From the NCBI GenBank assembly GCA_029212615.1, contig JARGPJ010000001.1:1-64000 (forward strand): a stretch of DNA of 64,000 nt, given 5' to 3'. Under the pieces are notes generated by a model that saw nothing but the letters and a program-made list of their open reading frames with translations, had not been told where the DNA came from and searched no databases. Below are positions 54,479 through 64,000 of this stretch, piece by piece. The DNA is from Verrucomicrobiales bacterium (GTDB lineage: Bacteria > Verrucomicrobiota > Verrucomicrobiia > Verrucomicrobiales > DEV007). How positions within the stretch are numbered: position 1 is the first letter of the stretch; each line of letters begins with the position of its first letter. Made by a program: the position numbers and the translations under genes.

Positions 54479-56197
54479 TTGAAAAACCGGCCAACCAACA
54501 CCAGCACAAGCGCGGAGGGAAAATTCTCTGTCGCCGCTGAGTCGCGCCCGGCACAGACTGAAAGTCACCATGCGGTTACCAAACCGAGTAGCGTAAGCAA
54601 AATCCCATCGTTTCCTCAGTCAGGAGAGAAAACTGTATGGCTTTCCAGGCTGAGGGACAGGCTCCAATCCTCAGGGATTATCCTGTGCTCATTCAGCCAG
54701 AAATCTTCAAGGTTTACCGAGGCATTTTCCAGCGATGACTCGCCGGCACCGAAGGCATCAAAGGCTATTATTGAATACGTCAAAGCACAGATCGATCCGG
54801 ACCCTCTCCTTGAGAATCCGATTTATCAATGGTTTGAATACAAGGAAAAGGAAGAAGCGCTGATCCATCTTTTCGTTAATCTTGCGCCCTGCTCTGATCG
54901 TGAGAAAACGAAAATGGTGATCATCCTTTTCGCAGAGAAGCCCTCCCTCGAAATTTCCGAGGCTCTTCCTATCACTTCTGCATGGATTGTCAGCGAAGCA
55001 CGCTTAACGCAGGAAACGCTCAGGCGAAGCGCGACGGAAGAGTTGTTCTATCACTCCCAGAAGCTGAACTGCGTGGGCCAACTTGCAGGCGGCATCGCCC
55101 ATGACTTCAATAATCTTCTCACGGTTATTCAGGGCCATACCGCCTTCGTCGACATGGAGGCTCAGAAATGGAACGATCCAAAGGTCACGGAATCTCTCGA
55201 CCTCATCAAAAGCGCGACATCGCAATCCATCGATCTTGTGATGCAGCTTCTGCTTTTCAGCAGAGATCAGAAAGCGAATTTCGAGCAAGTCGACCCCAAC
55301 AAGATTGTCGGGGATTTTGCAAAAATGGTTCGTCGCATGATCGAAGAACATATCGAGATGCGAATCGAACTCGGTGAAGACATCAGACCGATCAAGGCCG
55401 ACAAAGGAATGATCGGTCAAATCCTGATGAATCTTGTCGTTAATTCGCGGGATGCGATGCCCAATGGGGGGGAAATCCTCATTCGAACTTCGATGGTGCA
55501 TCGGTCCGAAAAGCCCAATGAACAGCCCTTTCTCTCAATCCTCATCAGCGACACCGGAACCGGCATTTCGAAACTCAAGCTGACCAAAATCTTTGACCCT
55601 TTCTATACGACGAAGAAAAAGGGAGAAGGGACCGGCCTCGGCCTCGCCAATGTGGCTACACTTGTTCGACAGCATCAGGGCATCATCGATATATCGAGCG
55701 AGCTGGGGAAAGGAACGGAAATCGAAATCCTTTTTCCAACCGTTGCTGAAACCAAATCAAAGCCTCCTGCTGCAGAACCCAAGCCTGAAGGAAAAGTTGA
55801 CCATCAAAGCATTCGAGGATCCAAAGTGCTTCTCGTCGAAGATGAATCAGCCGTCCGGAAACTGGTTCGAAAACTCCTCGAAATGCACGGCTGCTCCGTC
55901 ATTGAAGCTCAATCAGGGAAAGAAGCACTGGATATCTGGCCAGACATCTGTGACGAGATTTCTGTCGTCGTGAGTGATATTATCATGCCCGAAGGCGTGT
56001 CAGGATGGGACCTCGCGCGGCACCTTCACGAAAGACATCCTAATCTGGGTATCCTCCTGACAAGCGGATACAATGAGAGGCCCGAAGACCACGGCTTCGG
56101 CAATGAACCCCAAATTGCATTCCTTCAGAAGCCTTACGAGTCAATAAAACTCAAAAGCAATCTCTTCGAATTAATTCAATCAAAACCGGCCGTCTAA
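54479..56197 (+). CDS. Hybrid histidine kinase with receiver domain
   Basis: The 572-residue cytoplasmic kinase has no membrane helix. About 190 residues at the N-terminus (Ser-rich start, then a PAS-like or unrecognised sensor part) are followed by the phosphoacceptor His208 in VGQLAGGIAHDFNNLL, an ATPase domain with NLVVNSRDAM, DTGTGISKLKLTKIFDPFYTTKKKGEGTGLGLA (N, G1, F and G2 boxes), a linker, and a C-terminal receiver (about 450-565) with LLVEDES, phosphoacceptor Asp500 in VVSDIIMPEG and a Lys in LQKPYES. The start is TTG at 54479, in an AT-rich upstream region. No response regulator gene is adjacent. Confidence 0.85.
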   Translation: MKNRPTNTSTSAEGKFSVAAESRPAQTESHHAVTKPSSVSKIPSFPQSGEKTVWLSRLRDRLQSSGIILCSFSQKSSRFTEAFSSDDSPAPKASKAIIEYVKAQIDPDPLLENPIYQWFEYKEKEEALIHLFVNLAPCSDREKTKMVIILFAEKPSLEISEALPITSAWIVSEARLTQETLRRSATEELFYHSQKLNCVGQLAGGIAHDFNNLLTVIQGHTAFVDMEAQKWNDPKVTESLDLIKSATSQSIDLVMQLLLFSRDQKANFEQVDPNKIVGDFAKMVRRMIEEHIEMRIELGEDIRPIKADKGMIGQILMNLVVNSRDAMPNGGEILIRTSMVHRSEKPNEQPFLSILISDTGTGISKLKLTKIFDPFYTTKKKGEGTGLGLANVATLVRQHQGIIDISSELGKGTEIEILFPTVAETKSKPPAAEPKPEGKVDHQSIRGSKVLLVEDESAVRKLVRKLLEMHGCSVIEAQSGKEALDIWPDICDEISVVVSDIIMPEGVSGWDLARHLHERHPNLGILLTSGYNERPEDHGFGNEPQIAFLQKPYESIKLKSNLFELIQSKPAV

Positions 56198-56213
56198 CCG
56201 TCGAGGCAAAAGC

Positions 56214-57095
56214 TTAGAAGAGCTCGAAATCGATCAAATCGTCGCCTACCGCCGGTTTCTGCACGGTCTCATCGTCCCGATTGGTTACCAGAACGGCAAT
56301 CGATTGATTTTGCTGAACTTCGTCCACCTTGATCCAGCCCAAAATGTCGGCGCCCCTGCGGACGGCAAAACGCTGATCTTTTTTCACATTCTGCGACATA
56401 CCCGCATCGAAAGTCACAATTCCCCAGTCACTGTCAAAACTTGTCACCCGGGCCAATGAAGGGGCCTGAATCACCTGATTTCTCATTCGGTCGAGTCTTT
56501 CTTCGACGGCAGGATTTCCTCCCGGAGGGTTTTCAACTGCTTCACGAAGAAAATCAGGCAGCTCTTCTGTGATTTCTGCAGCTGCCTGCACTCCTGCATC
56601 AACTGTGCCTCCAACGTTCCCACCGGTGATATCACGGAACTGCTCCTCCGTTCGGCGTGATTGCTCACGAACCTGCTCAAGCGAACTTCGAATCGAATCA
56701 AGCTCAGGGTCGACCGGTGCCGGCAGCGCTGACTCAATCTGCATCTCCGCGGCGTTCTGTGCCAAGGCAGGATTCACCGCAGCGGGCTGTGGCGCTTGCG
56801 CCGGAACTTGTTGAGCGCCCTGCTGCGGCTGAGCCTTCCCGGGGGGCGACTGATAATGAGGGGCCTGTCCCTGAATCGCCTGCTGACCATTCGTCGTAAA
56901 AGGAGCCACCGCGTAGCCATGACGAGCCAGGAGCTGGCGTTCCTTCTCCGCATACTCCTTCTCGTAGCTTGTCCGAACGAAATCACGATAACTCATTGCA
57001 CCGACTATTAGCAGCAAGAGGGCTGCGATTCCCAGTGCAATGGTCGGTGTGTGATTCACCTGCCGACGCTCTCCCAAATCCTCGTGATCCATCAT
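56214..57095 (-). CDS. Membrane-anchored Pro/Gln-rich hypothetical protein
   Basis: The family is not recognised. The 293 residues have an N-terminal cytoplasmic tail, a helix at about 17-36 (TIALGIAALLLLIVGAMSY), a charged helix, a Gln/Ala/Pro-rich low-complexity part (about 65-112: PGKAQPQQGAQQVPAQAPQP), a helical segment (about 125-195), and a C-terminal compact domain (about 205-293: LARVTSFDSDWGIVTFDAGMSQNVKKDQRFAVRRG). The last domain looks like a small beta barrel. It should span from the inner membrane into the periplasm. A second ATG lies one codon after the first. Confidence 0.7.
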   Translation of the reverse strand: MMDHEDLGERRQVNHTPTIALGIAALLLLIVGAMSYRDFVRTSYEKEYAEKERQLLARHGYAVAPFTTNGQQAIQGQAPHYQSPPGKAQPQQGAQQVPAQAPQPAAVNPALAQNAAEMQIESALPAPVDPELDSIRSSLEQVREQSRRTEEQFRDITGGNVGGTVDAGVQAAAEITEELPDFLREAVENPPGGNPAVEERLDRMRNQVIQAPSLARVTSFDSDWGIVTFDAGMSQNVKKDQRFAVRRGADILGWIKVDEVQQNQSIAVLVTNRDDETVQKPAVGDDLIDFELF

Positions 57096-57181
57096 TATTA
57101 AACAATTATACCTTAGTGTGAACGTTCGGCCAATGACCGTCTTAGGAAATCACCGCCCGAAAGATGTCGACGGAACCGGCC

Positions 57182-57757
57182 CTAATAGAGCCTGAACGAC
57201 GAACGAAAGGGAATCCGATAGGTCACCACCCCGGGAGGCCGGGCGGCCAAACCTGTGGTGATGAGAAAATCCTTCACCGCGAGAGCACGGCATTCAGGTA
57301 CCGAAAGACACAGCGCCGGATCAAAACGGGACCAATGATTCGGCCAATCCTTTCGATATTGATGACAACCCGCCACTCCACTGTCATTCCAGCGAAAAAG
57401 GGGAAACTCGATGCGATTTGCCGCTGTCACTGTGACCTTCAGATTCCGAATCGTCTCGAGAGGAGACGAAACATCCCTTTCATCGCCGCCCATGCCCCCG
57501 GGTACCCCCTCCTCATCACCGACGGGTTCATAAAGCATCCTCAGGTTCATTGAAAGTTGCTGAAAATCGAGCTTCGCGATTCCGACCGCGTGACGAAAGA
57601 GAAGCCCATGGCGGTCTGAATTGAGGATTAAAATATTCCGATAAACACGACCGCTCTCCGTTTCGATTCTATCTAAATCGTAGATCGCATCGTCGGCTCC
57701 CACAGGCAGGATCACCGAACAAACGGTTGCCATCATCGCGAATTTGAGAACCTTCAT
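57182..57757 (-). CDS. Secreted hypothetical protein
   Basis: The 191-residue protein has a signal peptide (about residues 1-21, ending LPVGADD) and should be exported. The mature part includes YDLDRIETESGRVYRNILILNSDRHGLLFRHAVGIAKLDFQQLS, a pattern seen in small exported proteins that bind along a strand-rich domain, and later a Cys pair (AGCHQ, LCLSVPECRALAV). No family is recognised. It ends 87 bases before the start of the downstream membrane-anchored gene on the same strand, so the two may share a transcript. Confidence 0.65.
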   Translation of the reverse strand: MKVLKFAMMATVCSVILPVGADDAIYDLDRIETESGRVYRNILILNSDRHGLLFRHAVGIAKLDFQQLSMNLRMLYEPVGDEEGVPGGMGGDERDVSSPLETIRNLKVTVTAANRIEFPLFRWNDSGVAGCHQYRKDWPNHWSRFDPALCLSVPECRALAVKDFLITTGLAARPPGVVTYRIPFRSSFRLY

Positions 57758-57903
57758 AATAATGAGATTTATATCCGAGAAAACAGTTCAGTGAAAGCGG
57801 AAAATAGAGCCTTTCTCTTTTGAAGAGAATCAGCGTAGATTTCCCGACCCTCATCGATCGCGCAGGGCCGTAACCATTCCAAAGACGCCATCCCCCCCTT
57901 CTT

Positions 57904-58305
57904 ATGACTGATTCTCTCGAAGACCTGAAGCAACGCCTCACTTCCGACCAATATCACATTGCCTGTGAAGGAGGCACCGAACCTCCTTTCAACAACGCCT
58001 ACTGGGATCACAAAGAGCCCGGGGTCTACGTCGATGTCATCTCCGGAAAACCGCTTTTCTCTTCAGCCGCTAAATTTGACAGCGGTACCGGTTGGCCCAG
58101 TTTTTTTGCCCCGGTTGATGCCGAAGAAATCGTTGAAGTCGTCGATACCAGCCATGGCATGAGGCGAATCGAGGTGCGCTCCAAAACCAGCAACGCACAC
58201 CTCGGTCATGTCTTTCCGGACGGTCCGGAACCGACCGGCCTGCGATACTGCATCAACTCAGCGTCCCTGAAATTCGTCCCGGAAGACAAAGCGGAAACCA
58301 GTTAG
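57904..58305 (+). CDS. msrB: Peptide methionine-R-sulfoxide reductase
   Basis: MsrB reduces the R form of methionine sulfoxide in damaged proteins. The 133 residues show the family core: [66 protein letters not shown] with the catalytic Cys116. The two zinc-binding CxxC pairs of many MsrB proteins are absent (DVIS in place of the first), and Thr62 is where a resolving Cys often sits. It therefore probably uses another way of recycling. There is no signal peptide. It is convergent with xerC with one base between stops. Confidence 0.92.
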   Translation: MTDSLEDLKQRLTSDQYHIACEGGTEPPFNNAYWDHKEPGVYVDVISGKPLFSSAAKFDSGTGWPSFFAPVDAEEIVEVVDTSHGMRRIEVRSKTSNAHLGHVFPDGPEPTGLRYCINSASLKFVPEDKAETS

Positions 58306-58306
58306 T

Positions 58307-59221
58307 TCATGCTCTCGGGTGAGTCTTTTCGTAGACCGTCTTCATCCTCTCGATCGACACGTGGGTGTAGATCTGGGTCGTCGAAAGGCTCGCGTGTCCC
58401 AGAAGGGTCTGGACACTCCGCAGATCCGCCCCGTGATCCAGAAGATGGGTCGCAAAGCTATGTCTCAGCTTATGCGGGCTGACGTTCACGGGAATGCTCG
58501 AAAGAGCGTGATATTTTTTAAAAACATCGGAAATGGCTCGCGGTGAAAGCCGGCGGCGGAGTTTACTGATAAACAGGGGCCCCTCCATGACTCTTGCCTT
58601 ATTCCGGTAGGCATGGATCGCCTCAGCAGCCATCGACCCGACCGGGCAAATGCGCTCCTTACTCCCCTTTCCGAATACGCGAACGCATTCCTGATGAAAA
58701 TCAAAGTCATCGATATTGAGAGATGCCAGTTCTGCCAGTCGCACCCCTGAACTGTAAAAGAGTTCAAGAATTGCAGCATCTCTCCAGGCCGTCCAATCCG
58801 CAGCCTGCCTGGGCTGCTCGGTCTTGAAAGGCATTTCCAGCAACTCAGTGACCTGGGCCTGGGTCAGAACGACGGGCAACTTCTTCTCAGCCTTCGGAAG
58901 CTGAACTTCCGCGACAGGGTTGATCGGCAAGCCCTCACGCCGGGTCAGATATTTATAGAAACTGCGGAGTGCCGCGAAGTGCAATCGAATCGTAGAGCGG
59001 GCCATTTCCGCTTTCATGCATTCGTAGAGGTAGTCCCGAAAATCATCCGGTCTCACCTCCTTCCACCCCTTGAACGAGGGATGCCATTCCCGAAACCGGT
59101 TCATGGCATGGTGGTAATTGGCGAGAGTCCGGTGCGAGCAATTTTTCTCGACCGATAAATACTCGAGAAACGCGTCGCAAAAAGCGTCAGCCGCGTCGTT
59201 TGGAGCCGATGGATCACTCAC
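58307..59221 (-). CDS. xerC: Tyrosine recombinase XerC/XerD
   Basis: This chromosome-dimer resolution recombinase has 304 residues and the usual two-domain layout. An N-terminal SAM-like core-binding domain (about 10-95) precedes a catalytic domain with Arg161 (SGVRLAEL), the Lys of GKGSKER, His250 and Arg253 (HKLRHSFATHL), His276 (LLGHASLSTTQ) and the nucleophile Tyr285 (IYTHV). It starts with GTG at 59221. Its small size, plain context and lack of att-like repeats suggest the housekeeping Xer rather than an island integrase. Whether it is XerC or XerD cannot be settled here. Confidence 0.88.
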   Translation of the reverse strand: MSDPSAPNDAADAFCDAFLEYLSVEKNCSHRTLANYHHAMNRFREWHPSFKGWKEVRPDDFRDYLYECMKAEMARSTIRLHFAALRSFYKYLTRREGLPINPVAEVQLPKAEKKLPVVLTQAQVTELLEMPFKTEQPRQAADWTAWRDAAILELFYSSGVRLAELASLNIDDFDFHQECVRVFGKGSKERICPVGSMAAEAIHAYRNKARVMEGPLFISKLRRRLSPRAISDVFKKYHALSSIPVNVSPHKLRHSFATHLLDHGADLRSVQTLLGHASLSTTQIYTHVSIERMKTVYEKTHPRA

Positions 59222-59233
59222 GGCAGGCCCCGG

Positions 59234-59650
59234 TTAATTCACCGAAGATCCGTATCCTTTAGGCCAGAAGTGTGCCCCGCGAAAGCTCATCGAACTGCTC
59301 ATCGCACCCACAGAAGAATCAGGAAAATCAGGAAGCTTGATGGATTGCTCAAAGATCGGACGAAAGCCGTGCGTGTCCGACCAGCCGAGGGCGACCGTGT
59401 AATCGCGATCATCCGCAAGCAGCGGGACGATGAAGTGCCCTGACTCACGGTGAAGGATGATCGTCTCCTCAGCGTCTGATTCTTTTCCGTTAATTTGAAG
59501 GCAAAGCCGAACTTTAGAGGAAAACGGCTGTCGCTCACTCGTGAGATTCCAGTAAACCACTGCTGTGTCGCAGTTTCTCGGGATCACGGCAAAGGAGTCA
59601 TCATAAAAGGACTCCGACGAGGAGGAAAGTTCAACTGCTGCAGACTCCAT
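59234..59650 (-). CDS. Small hypothetical protein, possible DUF4912-type domain
   Basis: The 138-residue protein has FAVIPRNCDTAVVYWNLTSE near residue 20 and a strand-rich middle (SKVRLCLQINGKE, HFIVPLLADDRDYTVALGWSD). This resembles the pattern of DUF4912-like sugar- or peptide-binding domains (aromatic residues at the start, regular strands). It is cytoplasmic, with no signal peptide. It ends 12 bases before the xerC start on the same strand and may be co-transcribed. The assignment is weak. Confidence 0.55.
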   Translation of the reverse strand: MESAAVELSSSSESFYDDSFAVIPRNCDTAVVYWNLTSERQPFSSKVRLCLQINGKESDAEETIILHRESGHFIVPLLADDRDYTVALGWSDTHGFRPIFEQSIKLPDFPDSSVGAMSSSMSFRGAHFWPKGYGSSVN

Positions 59651-59781
59651 AATAATGATATCAAATTACCTAATAAAACTTAACCATTAATCGTTACAAA
59701 TTACCAGAACTTTTGTGGAAATTATTCAAAATTTTTTCACTCATCTCTCAGCAAGAACGAATTGCGCTGCTATCTTGCCCC

Positions 59782-60573
59782 ATGCTGACCAAGCGAATCA
59801 TCCCCTGTTTAGACGTCACTGACGGTCGAGTTGTAAAAGGAACAAACTTCGTAAACCTGCGTGACGCGGGTGATCCAGTCGATTGTGCCGTCGAGTACAA
59901 CCGCCAGGGTGCCGATGAACTGGTCTTCCTCGATATCACCGCCTCGTCCGATGAAAGAAAAACGATGGTCGATGTCGTGAGAAAAACCGCAGAACGCTGT
60001 TTTATGCCCGTCACTGTCGGGGGCGGAATCCGCACGGTGGAGGACATGCGGGAAATGCTCATGGCAGGCGCCGATAAAGTCGGCGTTAACACGGCTGCAG
60101 TGAGCAATCCGGAAGTCGTGTCCGCCGGATCAAAGGCCTTCGGAGCTCAATGTATCGTTGTCGCGATCGACGCGAAGCGGAGAAGCGGTGACCCGAAAGA
60201 CGGCTGGGAGGTTTTCACCCACGGAGGCCGCACGCCGACAGGGCGGGATGCCATCGAATGGGCTCGCGAAGTTCACGACCGCGGGGCTGGCGAAATTCTA
60301 CTCACGAGTATGGACGCCGATGGAACCGGAGCAGGTTACGACCTCGAACTTACCGCCGCTATTAGCGACGCCGTTACCATTCCTGTCATTGCCAGCGGCG
60401 GAGCCGGTAAAGACCTCAGTCACATGGTCGACGTTTTGGACAAGGGAAAGGCAGACGCCGTCCTCGCCGCGAGCATTTTTCACTTCGGCGAATATACCGT
60501 CGGTGATGTGAAGGAGTATCTAGGTAAACACGGCGTGCCGGTGAGGCCGCTTGTGTCCTGCCCTAGCACTTGA
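59782..60573 (+). CDS. hisF: Imidazole glycerol phosphate synthase cyclase subunit
   Basis: HisF makes imidazole glycerol phosphate and AICAR in histidine synthesis, with ammonia from HisH. The 263-residue TIM barrel shows [19 protein letters not shown] with catalytic Asp11, [43 protein letters not shown] with the second catalytic Asp, [20 protein letters not shown] and [11 protein letters not shown] 59782 starts the conserved protein. No other his genes are nearby. The 3' end overlaps the convergent pgi gene by 11 bases. Confidence 0.95.
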   Translation: MLTKRIIPCLDVTDGRVVKGTNFVNLRDAGDPVDCAVEYNRQGADELVFLDITASSDERKTMVDVVRKTAERCFMPVTVGGGIRTVEDMREMLMAGADKVGVNTAAVSNPEVVSAGSKAFGAQCIVVAIDAKRRSGDPKDGWEVFTHGGRTPTGRDAIEWAREVHDRGAGEILLTSMDADGTGAGYDLELTAAISDAVTIPVIASGGAGKDLSHMVDVLDKGKADAVLAASIFHFGEYTVGDVKEYLGKHGVPVRPLVSCPST

Positions 60574-62140
60574 AGGTATCTTCAGCGACAGTCTCCCCTT
60601 CCTCACGGGTACAAAAGCCATTACCGGCCAGATGGTTCAGGCAGTGATACACCGCCTCCACCTCTCCCTCGCCAAGAGTTGATGCCATCTCATCAGCAGT
60701 CACTCCGGCGGAACCCGTCTCAGCGAGATGATTTTTCACTTTTGCGAGCAGATCGAGAAAATTACCGGCCGCCTTCTTACCGGCTTCCACTCCGGGCTGG
60801 TGGTAGGCGTTGATGTTGACGAGACTCGCGTAAAAAGAAACAGCCCGCTCGTAGAGGGCGATCAACATCCCGACCGAAAACGCATTAATTCGATCGAGTG
60901 AAATTGTGATCGAATGACGCCCGCTCTCGTAAAGAGCCCCTCGAGTCCCCCGAAGAAACCCCTGAAGAAAATCCTCGGCAGTGGAACCCATTTCATCCAT
61001 CGCAAGCGACTGGCCTTCTCGTGTCGAACGCACTTCGATGAAGGTCACGAAAAAATTCGCAAGCCCGTCACGCAGTTGCTGAACATAGGCGTGCTGGTCC
61101 GTTGATCCTTTATTCCCGTATACGGCGATTCCCTGATTCACAACATTGCCGTCGAGATCGTGCTCTTTCCCGAGCGATTCCATCACGAGCTGCTGCAAGT
61201 ACTTGCTCATGAGATCGAGTCGGTCGCTGTAGGGGAGGATGACCATGTCTTTCTTTCCGACACCATCACCGGCGTGATGCCACATCAGGGCGAGCTGCAT
61301 CGCGGCGTTCGAATCGACCTCATCGACCCGCGTCTTTTCATCCATCGCTTTTGCTCCGGCAAGGAACTCGTCGATATCGATACCTAGAAGCGCTGCCGGA
61401 AGAAGACCCACCGCGCTCATGACTGAAGTCCGCCCGCCAATCCAGTCCGACATCGGGACCTGAGTGATCCAGCCCTTTTCCCCGGCATATTTCCCAAGCT
61501 TGCTGCCCTCGCCGGTTACCGCAATTGCCTGCTTCGGAAAATCAAGACCTCGAGCTGCAAAGGCCGCCTCTGTCTCGAGCATGCCGTTTCGTGTCTCCGC
61601 GGTGCCGCCGGATTTAGAAATCACAATCACCAGCGTTTCGGCAAGATCCGCCCCGAGCTGCTCAAAAGCGAAGTCCATCCCGCCGGGATCAGTGTTGTCG
61701 AGAAAGTGAATATCGACGGGCGCATTAGGGGGAAGCAATGCTTTCGAAACCAGCTGCGGGCCGAGCGCAGATCCGCCGATGCCGACGAGAAGAACATGCC
61801 GGAATGAATTCCCATTGGGCGCCTGAATTTCGCCTCCGAGAACCTGTTTCGCGATGTGCTTCACTTGATCAAGCACATCTGTGATCCACTTTCCCTCTTC
61901 CGCCGGAGCGAGGTCAGGATTCCGAAGCCAGTAATGACCCACCGCGCGACCCTCATCGGGATTCATGATCTCACCGGCTTCCGTCGCAGCACGATCTTTA
62001 AAAGCCCGCTCGATCTTACTCTGCATCTCCGGCGACCAACTCTCCGGCGCATCCATCCGACTGGAGTCGAGGGTGAAGCCGAGGTCAGAATATCTGAGGA
62101 GGGAATGTTGAAAAGTCTGCCAGTTGCTCATGGATGACAT
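60563..62140 (-). CDS. pgi: Glucose-6-phosphate isomerase
   Basis: This glycolytic enzyme interconverts glucose-6-phosphate and fructose-6-phosphate. The 525 residues contain [82 protein letters not shown] (PGI signature 1 type) and later [16 protein letters not shown] and [17 protein letters not shown] with the catalytic His. It has a slightly longer C-terminal tail. ATG 62131 (MSNWQ) is an alternative start. It overlaps hisF by 11 bases at the 3' end. Confidence 0.93.
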   Translation of the reverse strand: MSSMSNWQTFQHSLLRYSDLGFTLDSSRMDAPESWSPEMQSKIERAFKDRAATEAGEIMNPDEGRAVGHYWLRNPDLAPAEEGKWITDVLDQVKHIAKQVLGGEIQAPNGNSFRHVLLVGIGGSALGPQLVSKALLPPNAPVDIHFLDNTDPGGMDFAFEQLGADLAETLVIVISKSGGTAETRNGMLETEAAFAARGLDFPKQAIAVTGEGSKLGKYAGEKGWITQVPMSDWIGGRTSVMSAVGLLPAALLGIDIDEFLAGAKAMDEKTRVDEVDSNAAMQLALMWHHAGDGVGKKDMVILPYSDRLDLMSKYLQQLVMESLGKEHDLDGNVVNQGIAVYGNKGSTDQHAYVQQLRDGLANFFVTFIEVRSTREGQSLAMDEMGSTAEDFLQGFLRGTRGALYESGRHSITISLDRINAFSVGMLIALYERAVSFYASLVNINAYHQPGVEAGKKAAGNFLDLLAKVKNHLAETGSAGVTADEMASTLGEGEVEAVYHCLNHLAGNGFCTREEGETVAEDTFKC

Positions 62141-62181
62141 TTATGTTCGACAGAACCAATCTTTAAGCAAAAGGTTTCGGG

Positions 62182-62568
62182 ATGAAATTTCTTCACCTTC
62201 CCGCCCTGTTTTTTTCATTATCCCTCTTCACCACATCCCTCATGGCTCAGGAACCTGAGAGTGCCCCATTCCGTCACGCCGTCTTTTTCCAGTTCAAAGA
62301 AACCGCGACCGACAATGACATTACCCGAATCGTCGATGAGTTCATGCTCCTGAAAGGTAAAATCGACACGATCGTCGATATCGAATGGGGATATTCCGAA
62401 AGCCTCGAGGGATTAAATGATGATTTCACCCATGCCTTTCTCGTTACCTTCAAAGACAAAGCCGGCCTCGAAGTCTATGCCCCCCACCCCGCTCACCAGG
62501 CTTTTGTAGAGATTCTAAAGCCGCAGTTAGAAAAGGTCTTCGTGTTTGACTACACCGCCAAAGACTGA
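62182..62568 (+). CDS. Secreted Dabb (stress-responsive A/B barrel) protein
   Basis: The 128 residues have a signal peptide (about 1-22, ending SLMAQ) and one Dabb domain: FRHAVFFQFKETATDNDITRIVDEFMLLKGKIDTIVDIEWG, then FTHAFLVTFKDKAGLEVYAPHPAHQAFVEIL. Dabb proteins are small dimeric ferredoxin-like barrels of mostly unknown role; exported versions are common in Verrucomicrobiota and Planctomycetota. The start ATG 62182 lies 18 bases ahead of the next gene's region of the operon (stop to next start is 18 bases). Confidence 0.85.
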   Translation: MKFLHLPALFFSLSLFTTSLMAQEPESAPFRHAVFFQFKETATDNDITRIVDEFMLLKGKIDTIVDIEWGYSESLEGLNDDFTHAFLVTFKDKAGLEVYAPHPAHQAFVEILKPQLEKVFVFDYTAKD

Positions 62569-62586
62569 AATCGGACCCTGCCTTTC

Positions 62587-62949
62587 ATGTTTCAACAAGG
62601 ACAACGCGTCGTCTGCATCGACGACTCTTTCGAACCGTGGGTGTTTGACCTTTTCAAATCCCTCCCCAGGAAAAACTCAGTCTATACGGTTCGCTCGGTG
62701 AAATCAGGGCGTTCAAATCCTCAGTTTGTCGTCGATGATGACGCCAACCTCTCGATTGGAGCGGCAGATTTTGACATTCTCATTCTCCTCGAAGAACTCC
62801 CGAATCCGAACGACCCCCATTCCAGCATTGAGCAGGAATTGGGGTTTCGTTCAGAACGCTTTGCCCCTCTGCAGGAAGATCTCGAGGAAAACGAGGAGGT
62901 CGCAGCTGTGGGCATTGAGAAAGAGGAAGCGGGTAACCCCTTCCTTTAG
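62587..62949 (+). CDS. Acidic hypothetical protein
   Basis: The 120-residue cytoplasmic protein has no membrane segment. The first half (GQRVVCIDDSFEPWVFDLFKSLPRKNSVYTVRSVKSG, then PQFVVDDDANL) looks like a small SH3-like or strand-rich fold found in short bacterial hypothetical proteins. The second half is very acidic (LQEDLEENEEVAAVGIEKEEAG). No family is recognised. It follows the Dabb gene after 18 bases and converges on ftsB. Confidence 0.65.
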   Translation: MFQQGQRVVCIDDSFEPWVFDLFKSLPRKNSVYTVRSVKSGRSNPQFVVDDDANLSIGAADFDILILLEELPNPNDPHSSIEQELGFRSERFAPLQEDLEENEEVAAVGIEKEEAGNPFL

Positions 62950-62965
62950 GACCCTCGACACTTTT

Positions 62966-63008
62966 CCCGGTGCCGCGACACTCAACAGCGGGCATCGCAG
63001 CACCGGGA
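62966..63008. other. Long inverted repeat between convergent genes
   Basis: CCCGGTGC at 62966-62973 pairs with GCACCGGG at 62999-63006, and GCGA next to it pairs with TCGC across one mismatch, giving a stem of about 12 bp with a loop of about 16. It lies between the stops of the acidic protein gene and ftsB. There is no T run on either strand, so it is not a standard rho-independent terminator, but it may protect or end both transcripts. Confidence 0.5.
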
Positions 63009-63044
63009 ACGACGCCGATCAAATTAATCCGCGAGTGATCCTGC

Positions 63045-63404
63045 CTACTCCCGCTCGATGCGGAAGATGTACTCGCCGGGACGCTGAAGCTGGAGGCGGT
63101 CACGAGCGACCGTCTCAAGATAATCTTTATCGGTTTTCAGGAGCCGATGCTCCTGGCTCAGTCTTTCGACTTGTTTTTTCTTTGCTGCTTCCACCTGTGT
63201 GAGACGATTGATCTCCGCTGTCAGCTCTTCCTGCCGGTTCAATTCCGGCCCGAAGAGCTTGTAGACGGAGAGCAAAAGAAGCAGATAAATCACCACCTCC
63301 ATGCCCCGGGAAAGTCGCTGCCAGAGATTTGACTTCGGCTTTCCACCCTCTTCTTTAATATGGAGAGGAAGATCGGGATGATCCTGAAATTCGGGGTCAC
63401 GCAT
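63045..63404 (-). CDS. ftsB: Cell division protein FtsB/DivIC family
   Basis: This bitopic septum protein links FtsL and FtsQ in the divisome. The 119 residues have an N-terminal cytoplasmic tail, one helix (about 34-51, GMEVVIYLLLLLSVYKLFG), a heptad-type coiled coil (about 55-95, ELTAEINRLTQVEAAKKKQVERLSQEHRLLK) and the family ending DYLETVARDRLQLQRPGEYIFRI. It lies downstream of eno on the same strand, as in many proteobacteria (eno-ftsB). The N-terminal tail is longer than usual. Confidence 0.88.
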   Translation of the reverse strand: MRDPEFQDHPDLPLHIKEEGGKPKSNLWQRLSRGMEVVIYLLLLLSVYKLFGPELNRQEELTAEINRLTQVEAAKKKQVERLSQEHRLLKTDKDYLETVARDRLQLQRPGEYIFRIERE

Positions 63405-63434
63405 GAGGGGATAAAACGGCTTTGCCGTGGAGAG

Positions 63435-64000
<566 letters not shown>

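Noticed and set aside
58307..59221. xerC considered as the integrase of a genomic island
   Set aside because: There is no adjacent tRNA, no matching direct repeats and only housekeeping neighbours, and the protein has the size of a Xer recombinase.

Overview
This window most likely comes from a free-living member of the Verrucomicrobiota. That is an inference from gene content, with no taxonomic search behind it. The pointers are lysine synthesis by LL-diaminopimelate aminotransferase, a formylglycine-generating enzyme with a sulfatase, a DUF1080 secreted protein, a GldA/F/G-like ABC system with a DUF4340 partner, EF-hand repeat proteins, FkbM methyltransferases and a Coa1-like membrane protein. 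Base composition looks moderately GC-rich. The DNA is densely coded, often with 4-base overlaps, and only one mobile element (a dead IS3-type copy) is visible. No tRNA, rRNA or CRISPR array was found. The one RNA gene is rnpB.

Layout. 0.2-4 kb: a doubtful small ORF, an IlvD/Edd dehydratase and the broken IS3 element. 4-9.5 kb: aconitase, peroxiredoxin, formylglycine-generating enzyme with a coupled membrane-anchored protein. 9.7-16.2 kb: a secreted EF-hand repeat protein, then a MacAB-TolC-like tripartite export operon. 16.4-19.7 kb: rnpB, then a sulfatase overlapping an atypical Nramp-like transporter. 19.8-25.6 kb: PhoD-type phosphatase, FHA-adenylate cyclase, a lone PstB, a Coa1-like protein, a YugP-like protein that has lost its zinc site, and a DUF1080 protein. 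25.7-27.7 kb: an IF-1-like gene leading into two oligopeptide-type ABC ATPases.

27.9-44.5 kb is mainly a glycan locus. It holds two paralogous GT2 enzymes, a run of FkbM methyltransferase-GT4-GT2-GT4, a GDP-mannose-dehydratase-like SDR, and an ABC polysaccharide exporter (ATPase and permease) with a third kind of putative transferase. Housekeeping genes interrupt it: dapL-nuoB-nuoC-PGPGW and a class V aminotransferase-trpF pair. Three of the glycosyltransferases, from two folds, appear to carry a similar C-terminal beta-rich extension.

45-64 kb: U32/RlhA-like protein, RdgB, exonuclease III, the Gld-like four-gene ABC operon, an orphan hybrid histidine kinase, two hypothetical envelope proteins, MsrB, XerC, a small possible DUF4912 protein, HisF, Pgi, a secreted Dabb protein, an acidic hypothetical protein, FtsB and the 3' part of eno, which is cut by the window end.

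The most interesting points are the degenerate YugP homologue, the sulfatase/Nramp-like overlap pair, the shared glycosyltransferase tail domain, the detached nuoBC pair, and transport ATPases without their permeases. No gene set here can be called a new defence or mobile system on sequence alone.
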